Origin: Gremmenia infestans
Taxonomy: Eukaryota > Ascomycota > Leotiomycetes > Helotiales > Hamatocanthoscyphaceae
DNA length: 64,000 nt
Direction: 5' to 3'
Assembly (NCBI GenBank): GCA_032629725.1
Contig: JAFEVB010000015.1
Location: forward strand, 310,001 to 374,000
Shown piece after piece: positions 34,154 through 46,107 of the stretch; position 1 is the stretch's first letter, and every line of letters starts with the position of its first letter. The notes beneath the pieces are model-generated. The model did not search any database, was not told the origin of the DNA, and saw only the letters and a list, made by a program, of their open reading frames with translations. The position numbers were made by a program, and so were the translations under genes.

Positions 34154-35474
34154 ATGTCTAGAACGAAATCATGGCCTCCTTGGTCAACCACCAACACTAA
34201 GCCAGCGCATCCCTCACACCACGCCAACTCCCAAGGCACAGCCTTCAAGAACCCCTGGCCCTCGGCCGACCCACCGAACTGGACCGAACTCCTACAGTCA
34301 AAGTTCCCTCTAGAATGGTACGAAGATCTTTCTAAGAAGCATCCTGGCACTAAAGATGTGAAAGTTGTGGTTCCGGACTGGGGCGCGTCGACGTTGCAGA
34401 AGCGTGGCCTGGCGAGAGATAAGTGTATTGTTGCCACAGCGCTGGGCCACGCGGGTGTTCTCACGGAGCAGTCTCTGGAAAACGGGAAGAGCTTGTATGT
34501 CGTTTATGACCCTATATTCAGCGCCAGAGCTGGTCCTACGCAGTATACAGGCCCGCAGAGGCTGAGGGGGTCGCCGTGTCAGGTGACTGATTTACCAGGT
34601 ATTTCTATCATTGTATAACTTCGAGTTATCCTGCTAATGAAAAGTAGGCTGTGATGCAGTAGTAATATCACACAATCATTACGACCACCTCGATCTCCCC
34701 ACTATCCAGGCAATCCTCCAAAGGTTCCCCGAAGCTCGGTATTTGGTGCCCCTAGGCAACAAATCCTGGCTCTGTGCCCTCGGTATATCGACCGACAAAG
34801 TCACCGAGCTAGACTGGTGGCAAAGCCGAAACTTCAGCGCCCAAGACTTCGGGCACCCTCCAGCTGTATCTCCAACAAAAGAAACACTCCGCTTCACCTG
34901 CGTCCCAGCACAACATAATTCCGGCCGCGGCGCCATGGACCAAGGCACTACGCTTTGGTGCGGCTGGGTTCTAGAGCAGCTCATCGGATTAGAAGACGAA
35001 GCCACCCTTGCGAAAGCGAAACGGAATAGCGCCATCTACCATGCAGGCGACACGGGGTACCGCCGCTCAGCTTCTTCCCCTGCCATATGTCCCATTTTCA
35101 AAGAAATAGGCGAAAATCTCGGACCCTTCGATCTTTCTTTCGTGCCCATATGGCGTGGTGGGACTTTGGGCTTTATTTCACGCTTGGGGCTAAGACTCAG
35201 TCACGATGCGGTTCCCAGTGCTTTGCATGCTAGTCCTGGAGATGCGTTGGATATCCATGGGGAAGTGAGGAGTCGCAATACGGTTGCGATTCATTTTGGA
35301 AGTTTTGTGGGGAGCGACAATGAAAGTTTAGAGGCTGTGCTTGAGTTTGAGGAGGAGAGGGAGGCGAGGGGCGTGTTGGAGTTGGAGGGTGGTGAGGATA
35401 CCGCGAAAGGAAGAGCAGGAATGGTTGATATCGGGGGAAGTTTTGCTGTTGAGGTTGGGGTAAAAGATGCATAA
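34154..35474 (+). CDS. NAPE-PLD-like metallo-beta-lactamase-fold hydrolase
   Basis: Two exons, 34154-34598 and 34648-35474, give 423 aa. The zinc-binding HxHxDH motif is at residues 157-162 (SHNHYDHLD), right after the intron junction. Further metal ligands are in VPAQHNSGRG and HAGDTGYR, and IHFGSFVGSDNES lies near the C terminus. The N-terminal FKNPWPSADPPNW followed by a strand core is typical of the N-acyl-phosphatidylethanolamine phospholipase D family (yeast Fmp30-like). Expected activity is release of N-acylethanolamines or a related phosphodiester cleavage. No membrane segment is seen. The Glu-rich insertion near residues 375-400 is unusual. Confidence 0.85.
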
Positions 35475-35906
35475 GATACCACCATAGTTGAGGATTTTAG
35501 CAATTAATATTTAGTTGCTTCGCATTCTACCTCCTCCGACCTTCCGGGAACAGATTCGGTCATCCACGCTACGCTACGCTACGGTGCCTGCAGCCTGATT
35601 AAAACTTTCATGTTCGGGCACTTCCTATACCTAGGACTTCAAATCACGCCCTATAGATAGATATGCGTCCCACAGTCCGGGCATGTGAGCTGATCAGGTT
35701 CAGAATGCAGAAATCCAGTCAAAGACCCAATTCCTACCTGGCTGCAATAACATGGAAACGTTCTCGAAGCCTCCGCGGGAATTTTCAAACTGTCACACAT
35801 GAAATATCCCAAAACAGTGGCAAATGCAGTCGATACTTGATCTAAAATTGCTCATCTATTCTCAGTACGAATCGTGCACCTCCAAACTCTACCCACTTTA
35901 ACCGGT
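35475..35906. other. intergenic, convergent 3' flanks
   Basis: About 430 bp. Contains four tandem ctacg units near 35568-35587. No gene seen. Confidence 0.5.
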
Positions 35907-37466
35907 CTAAAACTCCCTTCTCGCGAACCGCATACTCGCAGCCCCAACATCAAACAAACTAACCACGTTTTTCATAAACGCATCTCCCAAAATATACAAA
36001 TCCCGCGAGACCGCAGGCCCTCCATCATTCCACGTACTAACACAAGTGTTATTCGTCATCTGCATAATCATATCCAGCGGATTAATCGGGAACGCTGTAT
36101 CGCCAATATCCACACTAAGAACCGGAGGTGTAGCGTTGCAGGCCACGACATACGCACCACCGGCGGCGCTGTACTTCGCGGGCGGCTCGTACGCGGCGTT
36201 GATAGCCTTCGCGACGGATGAGGGGATGTAGTTAAGCGTCGTGCCGGAGTCGATGATGTATTCGATAGCGGATCCGCCGGAGCTAGGGATGGGCTTGCCG
36301 TTGACTTGCATGCGGTCGATGTTGATGGTGTAGAAGTCGACGGCCTTAGGGTACCCGGGGATCGTGGTTATGATAATGGGGGTTGCGGTGAAGTTCTACG
36401 TGAATGCGATAGGTGGGACGCCGCCGAAGGAGAGGTAGCCGGCGGGCCCGGAGGTGTTACGCTCGATGATCAGGGAGAAGTAGTTGTGGGAGATTAGCTT
36501 GGCTTTGAACATGCTGGTGAAGATTGGGTCGTAGGGTATGCGGGTGTGGTTCCTACTGAACGCTTCTGTTCTGGGATTGGAGGTCAGTCTAAGGTAGAGC
36601 ATGCTTCATGATATGATATGGAGTGTAGTAGGTTCTGATGTTCTGGGGGAGGCCGGTTGGCACACTTGAGTACGTGATAAATGGACAAACTAACAAGGCT
36701 GGATATGCGAGACCTATGAGACCGGATGTCACTCCATCTCCTGACCACTTCGCGTCCGTGACCACGGCAATCTGCTGGTCGACCGTAATACCACCAACAG
36801 TGACTTGCTCGGTTCCGAAAACTCCTTTGGCGGTTTCGTGATCTCCATACTCGATGGAGAAAGTCTCGTTGGGGATCCTCTTGAAGGCACTTGACGGGGT
36901 GTAGACAGGACCGAAGCCACATACAGCCTGTGATGTAGGGACTCCGGTTTGGACATCAGTGCAGGTGAATCCAGTCTGAACAGCCCACTACAACGTACAA
37001 GAAGTTAATAATTTGACATCTGTAGAGAGCTGAAATGGGGGAAAGCTAGCCGGAAACACTCCTTGGGAGTCCTAATAATACACCGCAATATCAAAGAATA
37101 GGAACAGGAGAGATGATAGAGAGAGAGAGAGGTTATTCTACTTACAGTATCGCTAGACCCCGTATCGACAAGCAACTCAACCGTGCTATCACCAAGCACA
37201 ACCTGCGCCGAGAACTCAGTGCCACCCTTCAAAGCATCTATCGAAACAGTCGTGCCATTAGTCACCGTAACAAAACTATACAAAGCAGAGTTCCGAGACT
37301 GTATCTTCTTAAGAGGCAAGGTAACAGGACCCGCAACGATGTCGCTGAGTGCTTGTTTCGCAACCGGATATCTGCTGCGGATCGTAAGGCCGTCGCGTCT
37401 CTTGATATACCGAGCTTCGGTTCCTAGGAGAAAGATGATAATGGTTATTAGGGTTGAGAATAACAT
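35907..37466 (-). pseudogene. secreted pepsin-like aspartic protease interrupted by an in-frame TAG
   Basis: A1-family endopeptidase. Exons 37146-37466, 36695-36987 and 35907-36588 are phase-consistent and total 432 codons. A signal peptide (LITIIIFLLGTEA) and propeptide lead to the first catalytic Asp at residue 101 in LVDTGSSDTW, with the flap-side EYGDHETAKG further on. The second catalytic Asp at 318 lies in IIDSGTTLNYIPS, and the end is RFARREF. Codon 269, at 36396-36398 between PPIAFT and NFTATPIII, is TAG. Protease-like sequence continues in the same frame for 162 more codons, so no intron explains it. A protein ending at the stop would lack the second catalytic aspartate. Readthrough or a base-call error are alternatives. 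Confidence 0.8.
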
Positions 37467-37601
37467 CTTGTGGTAGGTATTTATTGCGCCAGGAGGGTTG
37501 GTGGAAAGGAAAATGGAAAGCTGAGGAGGGGAAGTTGGGTGTTTTGGAGGAACTGGGCAATTATGAATGTTTACCTGCGGGTGGGTACCTGTCTTTGGTC
37601 A

Positions 37602-37609
37602 TATATAAA
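37602..37609 (-). promoter_or_regulatory. TATA-like element of the aspartic protease
   Basis: A TATATA core lies about 136 bp upstream of the protease ATG at 37466. The best 8-mer match reads on the plus strand, so polarity is uncertain. Confidence 0.3.
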
Positions 37610-39830
37610 CCCACTCCACTCCACTTCCTGGCGTTAAATTCACATAGATCGAGTTTTTTTTTGACTCCTTAGTCGCACGGATAGGATGTGAATTAGGAAC
37701 GCGTGTCAGCTAGTTCTCAAACGATTTTCTTCTCTTCTCTAGTGTTATTTGCAATTCGCAGTAATTTCTATTGCTTGAGACTTACCTGAGGTAGCAGTAT
37801 AATCTCAAGACAAACAAACCTTCGTCTTGATGGAGTATTTTGATTGCCATATAAGACTCTTCTGTTGAGTAATGCGAATAACCCCGAATTTCCCCCATTG
37901 TGAATGTCTCCAAACTGCTAAATAAACGATGTCGTCTATAATGATCTTCTCATACTTGTTTCTAAGGCATTAAGACAAGGAATTTCCTAATCTTATTCAC
38001 TAAGAGCCTTTTAAAATACATCTCCGAAGGCCGCTTGTATACTTTTCTACGCGCCAATGCTAAGCTCAAAGTCCCTTGTAGTAAAGCATCCGAGGAATGA
38101 TTTGGGTGGAGAGTGCGGTCTTAGTCATTTGGAAAGTCTTAGATGCAGTCTCAGTCATAAACAACTTTACTTTGCAGATGCGGTTTGAGTCATTTGATGA
38201 ACCGCTTATTCGAATGCTTTCTACTCCTCCCATAAGATGTTATACATAGAGCTAAATAGTCTCTTTACTACTACTTGAAAGGTGCAACTAATGATATCAG
38301 CACCCGCTCCGAGAGTAAGGCGGCCGATGTCATCAAGAGCACGGGTTGCGGCAAAACATGACCCACGCAGTATTGTGAGCACTATGTACGCCGAATATAG
38401 GAAAGCTGCGTACTGATATTCTACTGCAACACCTCGCCTGATAGTGCGGATGTCGCTGTCTGTATTATTTTGGGGCCACATACAGCACTTTGAGCTGGAG
38501 TTTTGAAGGAGGTGACAGTTGAAGATGGTGAAAGATACAAGCTTCCGTGAGGAAATGATATTCCAAGGAAGGAGGTGCTTAACGGCATTAAAGACAAGGA
38601 AAAGGGCGGAAAAGGATTTACGAAGACACTTAAGAAGTAGTGCGAGAAGACAACGTCGAGGTTCGATGATTGAGAGACATAGCAATGTCATTTTCTCTAG
38701 CTACATAGCTCAATAATCATAGAATATTGCTATGTTTGTATAGCTGACAAGTCCATAGCTAAGCTTATAATGTAAGCTATTCCGTAATCTTCAAAAAGCA
38801 TCCGGTGTAATTCATGACCTATTTAGTCTTTATCCCGAACTCGGGTTCCAGTTGACAACTTGTCAGTTTGAAGTCAGGACATCTGAAATCTGGAGGTATG
38901 AGAATTATTATCAAAATATGGAATATTTAATAGCTTTAGATCTAGTGATCATTTTTATATATCACTTGTGGGTGTAAAGATATTGACTTCGCGTTGTCAG
39001 AAAACTGTGGACATGATGGATGGCTTACCCAGTCACATGACATTCACTGCATCCCTGTACACCGGCTCAAATCCCCTTTGTTATAATTTCTTTCTATTGA
39101 GTAGAATAGTTCATCATAGAACACATATTCCACTCTGATGTTCAATCTCGAGGGTTTTATAATATGAGCTTTTCGTCCGGGCACGTGATACCCCTTTCCA
39201 ATCAATATGCTGCTGAGCACTTCCACAAGATGAACAATGCACATAACACCTTGCAATATTTCCGGGATCCGTATTCATTCAGGCATTATGACCTCACGAT
39301 AAGGCACCTCTAATAATTCGCAACGCGAAGTATGTCAGCCTCCCTCAGCTGAAAGGATTTAAAGGATTTAGGGGACCAAAATAGGTATTTGGGGCTAAAA
39401 TTCCAATCTTACATACTTTCTCCCGTCAGGACTTCTGTCTTTTTCTCGTATCTTCCTATCCAGGCCATCCTCCTCTTTACAAGTACCGGATTTACCGGTC
39501 TTGTAGATCCCGTAGATCTGTACCTTTTCCCTAGATGAATCCTTTCAATCCATCGCAAATCATCGCTGGCGTCCCACCGCAGCTGAAACCGCTCCCTCAA
39601 ACACGCTCTGCTTCGCGCCGCACAGCCTCCACGTCGCATATCGCGAAGTGCTGAGAACACGCTCATTTACAAACTTCACTCTCTTTCAACATAAAGCTTC
39701 TTAGACTTCAATCGCTCGTTCTGGTTATGTTTGCTACGCTGTTCATTCCTTTCTACTCGACGTTACCCCCTATATTGGATCACGAGTCCCGCTAGTCTTT
39801 ACCCCTGAGTATCAGTCCAACGACCCGGCC
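37610..39830. other. 2.2-kb gene-poor AT-rich region
   Basis: No convincing gene. A 156-codon open frame on the minus strand (38221-38691) has no family signal. The stretch 38700-39010 is strongly AT-rich. A three-copy short repeat is at 38113-38195. The right end carries the leader and promoter of the Tvp38-like gene. Confidence 0.45.
38113..38195. repeat. three 18-bp direct repeats with AP-1-like cores
   Basis: Units at 38113-38130, 38143-38160 and 38178-38195 share the pattern RTGCRGTYTNAGTCATWW. Units 1 and 3 agree at 15 of 18 positions. The third contains TGAGTCA, a Gcn4/AP-1 site, and the first contains TTAGTCA, a Yap1-like site. Confidence 0.5.
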
Positions 39831-41025
39831 ATGGTGTCCAAGAAGCAAAAGTCCGGTCAGCCAAATCCAGAAGAGGAGGAGTTCGAATATAGAGACGTAC
39901 AATGGAAAGATTTTGTTACGAAGCCGAAATATATACGTGGGGAAAACCTGAGTTCCAAAAGCGGGGTCCAGCTAACAGAAAGAATAGCGTTGTGGATTGT
40001 GGCACTTGTGGTAATAGCACTGTCTGCCGTGATTGTAATACGCCATGATGAAGTTGTAAATGTATATCCTCCATTCTCTCTCCCTTGGGAGAAGCAATGG
40101 TACTAATTTGGATAGGCCATTAGACCAGCATCAGAAAAGATCCGGGACCTACCTGCGGGGTTTCTCGTTCCGATAATTATTTTGATTATTATTTCTTTCC
40201 CGCCTTTATTTGGCCACGAGATTGTTGCTTTACTTTGTGGTGTTGTTTATGGACTTTGGATAGGCTTTGCCGTTGTTGCCGCTGGAACTTTCCTTGGGGA
40301 GAGTAAGTTTTCCATTCCTGAAACCCCTCCGCTCCCCCTCAACGAGAACTCCTTTAACAGAAGTCGTGCAGTCGGGACATGGTACGCTTTCAAGTACGCT
40401 TTTAGAAGAAAAGCCGTCAAACTCGAACGCACGAATCTCAACTACGGCGCACTGGCACGCCTCACCAGAGACGGTGGATTCCTGGTACGGCCCCTCCACT
40501 CCCATACCAACACAAACCCTAACAGCTTCCTCAAAGGTTGTACTTATAGTTCGATTCTCCGTAATTCCCTCCCACTTCTCCACCGCCGTATTCTCGACCT
40601 GCAACGTCAAGTTCTGGTACTTCGCGATCGCAACCTTCGCGACGCTCCCCAAACAAATCATCCTCGTTTACGTCGGCGTCCTCTTCGCACAGAAGAACAA
40701 GAACAACACAATCAACGACATCGTGTTGGTCATCACATTCCTTGTTACCGTCGCTGCGGGGGCATATATATACAACAAGATGAGGTTAAATAAGAGGATA
40801 CTGTTGGAGGAGCAGGCTGCGAGATTGGATGCCAAGCAACGGAATGTCAGCCAGGAGTTTGAACTCAATGCTGACGTGAGGGAGGGGGATGACCAGTGGC
40901 AGAGAGAGAGGCTCCCTGATAGCCCTGGCTATGTGAGGCCACCTACGCAGGCTAAATGGACAGAGGAGACGCATGAGATGGGGGACATGGCAAGACACAA
41001 GGCGCAGCCGCAAGAATTCATTTGA
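39831..41025 (+). CDS. Tvp38/TMEM64-family (SNARE-associated) Golgi membrane protein
   Basis: Four exons, 39831-40061, 40116-40302, 40372-40484 and 40537-41025, give 1020 nt and 339 aa. An N-terminal acidic cytosolic stretch leads to a first membrane segment (IALWIVALVVIALSAVIVI). The VTT/SNARE-associated domain (about residues 95-240) has FPPLFGHEIVALLCGVVYG, TFLGEIGTWYAFKYAFR, RFSVIPSHFSTAVFSTC and LPKQIILVYVG. A final transmembrane helix VLVITFLVTVAAGAYIY precedes a charged, helical C-terminal tail. The domain is related to DedA and acts in Golgi or ER lipid and vesicle processes. The third intron uses the donor CTG/GTACGG. The reading frame supports it. Confidence 0.9.
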
Positions 41026-41755
41026 CTTTTTTTCGTGTATTGTTTGGTTCGCAGAATGGAAAAAATTGGGAAAAGGAGCGAGGCGATTGTTTGCGATTGC
41101 GTGACCCAGCTTGTCTTTGCATTGCAGTGAACTACTACGGGACATATCAGGGCCTTATTCCAAGTAAAAATCTTTCCCTCGGGGTTTACTCTACGCCACC
41201 TCTTCCTACTTTCTGCTAGACGTGTTGGTATTCTGGGTATAGATTAGACACAAGCTTACTTCCATTTACTAGTAGTGCTTGACTGCTTGATTTCCTTTTT
41301 CCCATTCCCCTTCCCTGCGCTTTGCTCTTGCTGATTCCCACTATGTGCTTGGTTTTGCCCTTTCATAATTCAACAATAAAGAAACCAAAAAATAATCAAG
41401 TACGGTTTCTGAGTCTGCTTTTGAACCACATTATCCATACAATAAGACAAAAGAGAGACTAGCGAGACAGGAAAAGCCGGGCGAAAAGGCAAGACAAGTT
41501 GCTTTGACCCTGGATTTGGGTCGAAACAGTTGCTGCCCCTAACTTCAATTAGCAATGCCCCTGATTGATCCATGTTTCGATGAGAGCATACTTACTTCAG
41601 TTATAATAGCACTTTTCAGAGTCCCTATAGATTGAAGTCCGTCTCGGCAAAGAACTCCCAGGCATGAGGACACAAGTTCAGACCTCTGTACAGTTCGGGT
41701 CAAGGACAACTCCTAGTTCTCGAATTCCTTCTGCGTTCTTCTTACTAATTTGACC
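41026..41755. other. intergenic, convergent 3' flanks
   Basis: About 730 bp with no coding signal seen. Confidence 0.5.
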
Positions 41756-44700
41756 TCAGGGCCTATCGTCGAGCTCATTCATGAATTCGAAGAGGAAATT
41801 ACAGAAAGATCCAGGGAAGGTCCGTCGTCTGCGACTGGCTTCGGTACAGAGAGATTCAAATTCCAGAATGAGTTCTTTCTCTTCCTCTTGAATCTCGCAG
41901 ACCTCATCTTCTTGCCTAGATGAGAAAGAATACGATGATGATAAGGGTATTTGGCAACAGGTGTGAGTAAGTTCAAGCTCGGCGAAGAGGAATGATCGAG
42001 TAATTTCGTCAAAAGAGGCATCTGGAATGTCTGCTTCTTTATAAAGACTTCTCAAGATTCATCCTGCAAAGAATGCGATTGTATACCGATCGGCTTGTAC
42101 GCACGTTCGTAGGCGCGTTAATACTCGGTTTTCCGTTCTGCGAGGATCTTTCCCCGGGATCTGACATTGCTCGCTACCCTGAGCTTCTTTGACCCTTAAC
42201 CTATCCAGCACACTCGAATGCCTTTTGAGATTCGCTCTGCGGACCAACCACCAGGTCCGCTTGAGGAATACACTGAATGGTGTGCACGAACCTTTAGAAC
42301 ACGAACATCGGCAAATATGATCAGCCGTTAGGTGTGAGTTCTGAGCGAGAAGTGCAAGACCTGGTGCGTACCCGGAGAATTCCGCGTCAGATATGTCCAT
42401 GATATACGGTCCATAATCTTCACGATGGAATAATGTATAACGATGCAGATAAGTAAACCTGCTCGAAGCCCATCTCGACATTCCGACAGCTACATAGCTC
42501 ATTTGACCCACTCCAGAAGCATCGACTCTCTTCAACGGATCTGCACCCTTCGAGATCAGCCACAGGATGTTATCCATGTTTTTAGGATAGTAATAACTAG
42601 CATGAATCATAAGCGGTGTTCTTTGACAATCATCAAGGCAATCGAGATCTTGAAAACCAGCACGATAGAGTTTTTCCATCTCGTCGGATCCAAGGGTATG
42701 GAAATGGAATACAGTAGTCTGACCGTCTGGAACTTTGAGAGCAGATGGGACACTACATCCGGCATTCTTGATTTTCCGACATATCTCTTGAGCTTTCCTA
42801 TCTAGGAGTCCAGGGGAAGATAGAACAAGGTCTGTATAATCTGTAGGTGAAAGTATTTGCTTCGCTAAGTTTGCGAGTCGTAACCGCCTGTCCACTAGTG
42901 CAGTGCAGAACATAGCACACTCCAATTCTGCCGGCATCCCGATCCGTATAATACTAAGGGTCAAGCTCGAAATGTTGACAGGGCTGTCGGCGACTAACAG
43001 AGCATTCGTAGTTTCTAAGTCGTTGAATCTGCAGGTATAGTCTATCGGGTAAAGCCCTTGGTTGTCTGTAATATCCGTGGCTGCTCCAGCAGCGAGGAGC
43101 CGATGCATCCCCCAAGGCCATTTAGCACATAAGTGCAAAGCGGTCTGGCCTAGCTTATTCCTCTCATTTATACTTTGAGCGTACTTTTTGAGAATCTTTT
43201 CCAAGGCTACTGCAGATCGAGCCAGAACTGCAGATGTCAAAGGATTACAGTCATAAACTATAAACCACGTATTAGATTCAGTAATCCTAGTAACCTACTT
43301 GGACATTAAGCTCACAATCTATGTATTCTGGTTGATCGCCGATGAGCTGAAATATCATATCCGGAGTCGTTATTATATCATGTGGGCTCAAAGATCCAAA
43401 TTCAAGTAACAATAACAATATGGGCTCTAATTTGTGGACAGAGGATATCCACCCCATGCGTTCTTCGTAAAGAATGTCTACGAGAGCACTCCTGCAAGAA
43501 CTTAGTACCCGTACAAAGTTCCAGGCCTGATTTGGAATACTATTACTGACCTATCATTGCCATTTCTTGGGTAAGCCATAACATCTACTGGTACTCCTAG
43601 TTGAGCAATTCCAAGAAGTAGATCCCTTCGCGCAATTGATGCTCGTTGATCGGCCAGCATACTTCTCTTAGTAGCGTTTCGCAATGATCTTACGGCAAGC
43701 TATGATAATTAGCAAATATCTGTGCACACCAAGTGTACTTACATGAAATACAGTCTCTCCCTCACTGTTTGTATCGTATGGGGATGCTTTTCCTTCCCGG
43801 AAAAGCTTTTTGAGATTCAGTAAGCTATTCTCCATATGAACTACATAAGCACCCGATAGACATCTTCTAGGTCTATGAGCAAACTGGGGTTCCTCTGGGA
43901 ACAGTCTAAACGCAGGAGAATCGTCTCGATAAAGTGTTCTTAGTGTAACATATGGCGCTATAGAAATCCCACCAGCTCCACTAGTTAAGGATACTGATAC
44001 CTCCACCGCTTTCATTAAAAAGCTGGTGCACATAGCCTTAATCACCAAAACGTTTGTTTGGCTTTGCCGAACCTTGCAAAATAGCGGGCATCCAGTGCGG
44101 TGACCTGTCAAAGTCTTCGTCGTCACTTGGAACGCTTTCAATCCGGACCATGATCTAGACGACTTGTAGACCTCCCGGCAAACACAAGTCTGGAGCTTTG
44201 AATGGTGTTTTACCCTGTCGTGACTTCTAGAAAAACTGCTTGAGTCGGGGTTTTGGCCCTCAATGATCGTGCCAATACTATCAAGCTCTTCGCGCATCAG
44301 ACTAGGCTTGGTGATACATTGGAGCTGCAGGCGTTTAATATCGTGTTCCTGTATTTGATTAGCCACAGTCAACCTTGAGATACCAAAGTTACTACCAAGA
44401 TACTGATACGTTGAACCATATCTGTAGATACAATTCTCCCACCATCAAGTTGAGGTTGATCACTGCCATTATCCTTCAATTTAGATATTATAATGGAAGC
44501 CATTCTTGAGGGTAGCGTCTCGAGGTTTTCCTGAATGACAGGCAGTAACGGCAAATGCGTCTTGTATGTCTGGAATTGTAGCTCCAAATTCGCCAGGCTC
44601 TTCCCAGCAGTCTGTGCGTTCGAAAGCAATGATACTGTGTTATTCCTGATGGCGGGTAGAGCTTGATGAGCTTGCTCACTCGCTGTTCGGATCGACAGTA

Positions 44701-45295
44701 CTGATTGATTTATCGTATCAATACCTTGGTTGGCAGTTGTAAGGTTCGTCCCTATAGCAGTTGTTTTGCTGTCCAATGATCCTAAACAGTCGCTAGGGGG
44801 TGACAGTCAGTCAAATATACTTGGTCTCATTATAGATGTAAACTGGTTATTGAGGACTTACATGCCCAAAGCTCCAACCGCAAGCCCTAAACTAGCCTCG
44901 AGGGAAGCGACGCAGTCTTTGATTCCTTTCAACGTACTTTTCTTGAAGGGATACTGTGCCCTCTGGATAAGAGATTTGACCGAATTTTGGCGAGCTGCTA
45001 GAGGCATAGTGGCCTCAAGTTTCTCCAACTTTTTATTCAGAACAGCTACGTGGCCAGAACATGCTCGGATAGAGGACTCAACCTGTTCTTTGGAGGCGGA
45101 CGGGAATGTAGAGCTATCGATGCACATCTTAAGGTTTGTCATAATATCCGAGACCCTCTCTAGATATTGACACAAGGCGTCAATATCCTTGGGATAAGCC
45201 TTCCAGGAGCCATAGTACTTCACAAGGCTTTGACATATCGTTATTCCGGACGATAGTATTCCAGCCGCGCTGGCAGTGATCGAAAGTGGGTCCAT
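41756..45295 (-). CDS. HeLo-like N-terminal domain plus ankyrin-repeat protein
   Basis: Exons 44862-45295, 44396-44792, 43743-44348, 43551-43699, 43316-43491, then either 42059-43257 (986 aa, stop in exon 6) or 42105-43257 joined to 41756-42050 (1069 aa). Every junction keeps frame. I prefer the longer form because 41756-42050 reads as Glu-rich coding sequence (YKEADIPDASFDEITRSF), though its acceptor is GAG. Residues 1-145 (MDPLSITASAAGILSSGIT, DIDALCQYLERVSDIM) match the fungal STAND-protein N-terminal (HeLo-like) type. A Gln/Asn-rich helical region follows. Ankyrin-type segments from about residue 460 include SEGETVFHLAVRS, NKLGQTALHLCAK, ITDNQGLYPIDYTC and CQRTPLMIHASYYY. No P-loop nucleotide-binding domain is present. 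A signalling or cell-death role is inferred from the N-terminal type only. Confidence 0.75.
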
Positions 45296-46107
45296 TGTGG
45301 CTTTCTCGAGTCAGAATTATGGGCAGTGAGGAACGGAAGATAGAAGGATTTGTATTTCTGATGACTCTTGGACATGGTTTGAAGGGAAGACGCGGCAAGG
45401 CTGTAATATGTATCAAACCACGATTTTCGAGCAGCATAAGAGCCTGACCATTACCGTGTCACCGTGTGCTTCTAAGAACTCGTTTCTGCCTAACATGCGG
45501 GTTACTGCATATTGTTGCAGCGTTGCAGGCTTTTCGCAGGGCAGACTTGTATCTTAATCGCAGCCTGCTTCATGAGAATGAATAGACATCCCCACAAGAC
45601 CCAATAACCCATGGGCGGGTCTTGGGTCCTTGATATTCCCGTGGGTACCCATGAGGACCCATGGTAAAGCCTAAGAACGAAACTCAATTGTGAGATCATA
45701 TCACTCGAATACCCCAAGGATGCAAGTGAAACATATGGGTGTTGTGCAAAAGCAGTACGACAGAAAAGGGGGCTGGCCACGTCCTTGAGCTCCGGCCATA
45801 ATATACCACTTACATAAAATGATGCAGGAGCACTTAATTACGGAAGAGGGGTTGTGCAACTTGACGTCGATTCTGTTTACCAGACGAGATGAACAAAACC
45901 CAAAGCTGAAGATATATATAAGAAGTGAAAGAAAGTTTATGACGATGAAATTATGATGATTATAAGTATGCATATCAAAACAGAAGAAAATGGCAAGGCA
46001 AGGAGAGAAATATCAAGTGATTAGGATACTTGTTAGGTAGTAATGAACTACCTTGCCTCCATAATTTGAGTCCCTTACTACTATCCATACCCATCCCATA
46101 TTAACCT
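45296..46107. other. intergenic between two leftward accessory genes
   Basis: About 810 bp, promoter side of the ankyrin gene. Contains a dense cluster of GGGT/ACCC words at 45599-45664. No gene seen. Confidence 0.5.
45599..45664. repeat. cluster of inverted GACCCA/TGGGTC words
   Basis: Within 66 bp there are repeated inverted copies of ACCCATG, TGGGTCC and GGACCCAT, including gtgggtaccc. The strand can fold into several alternative short hairpins. It lies about 300 bp upstream of the ankyrin-gene ATG. Confidence 0.5.

Noticed and set aside
38221..38691. 156-codon minus-strand frame
   Set aside because: No recognisable domain, no supporting splice structure, and a composition rich in Leu, Ser and Cys as expected of noncoding AT-rich DNA. 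Left out for lack of evidence.
42443..42805. 120-codon plus-strand frame across the ankyrin gene
   Set aside because: Antisense shadow of the sixth exon of the leftward ankyrin gene.
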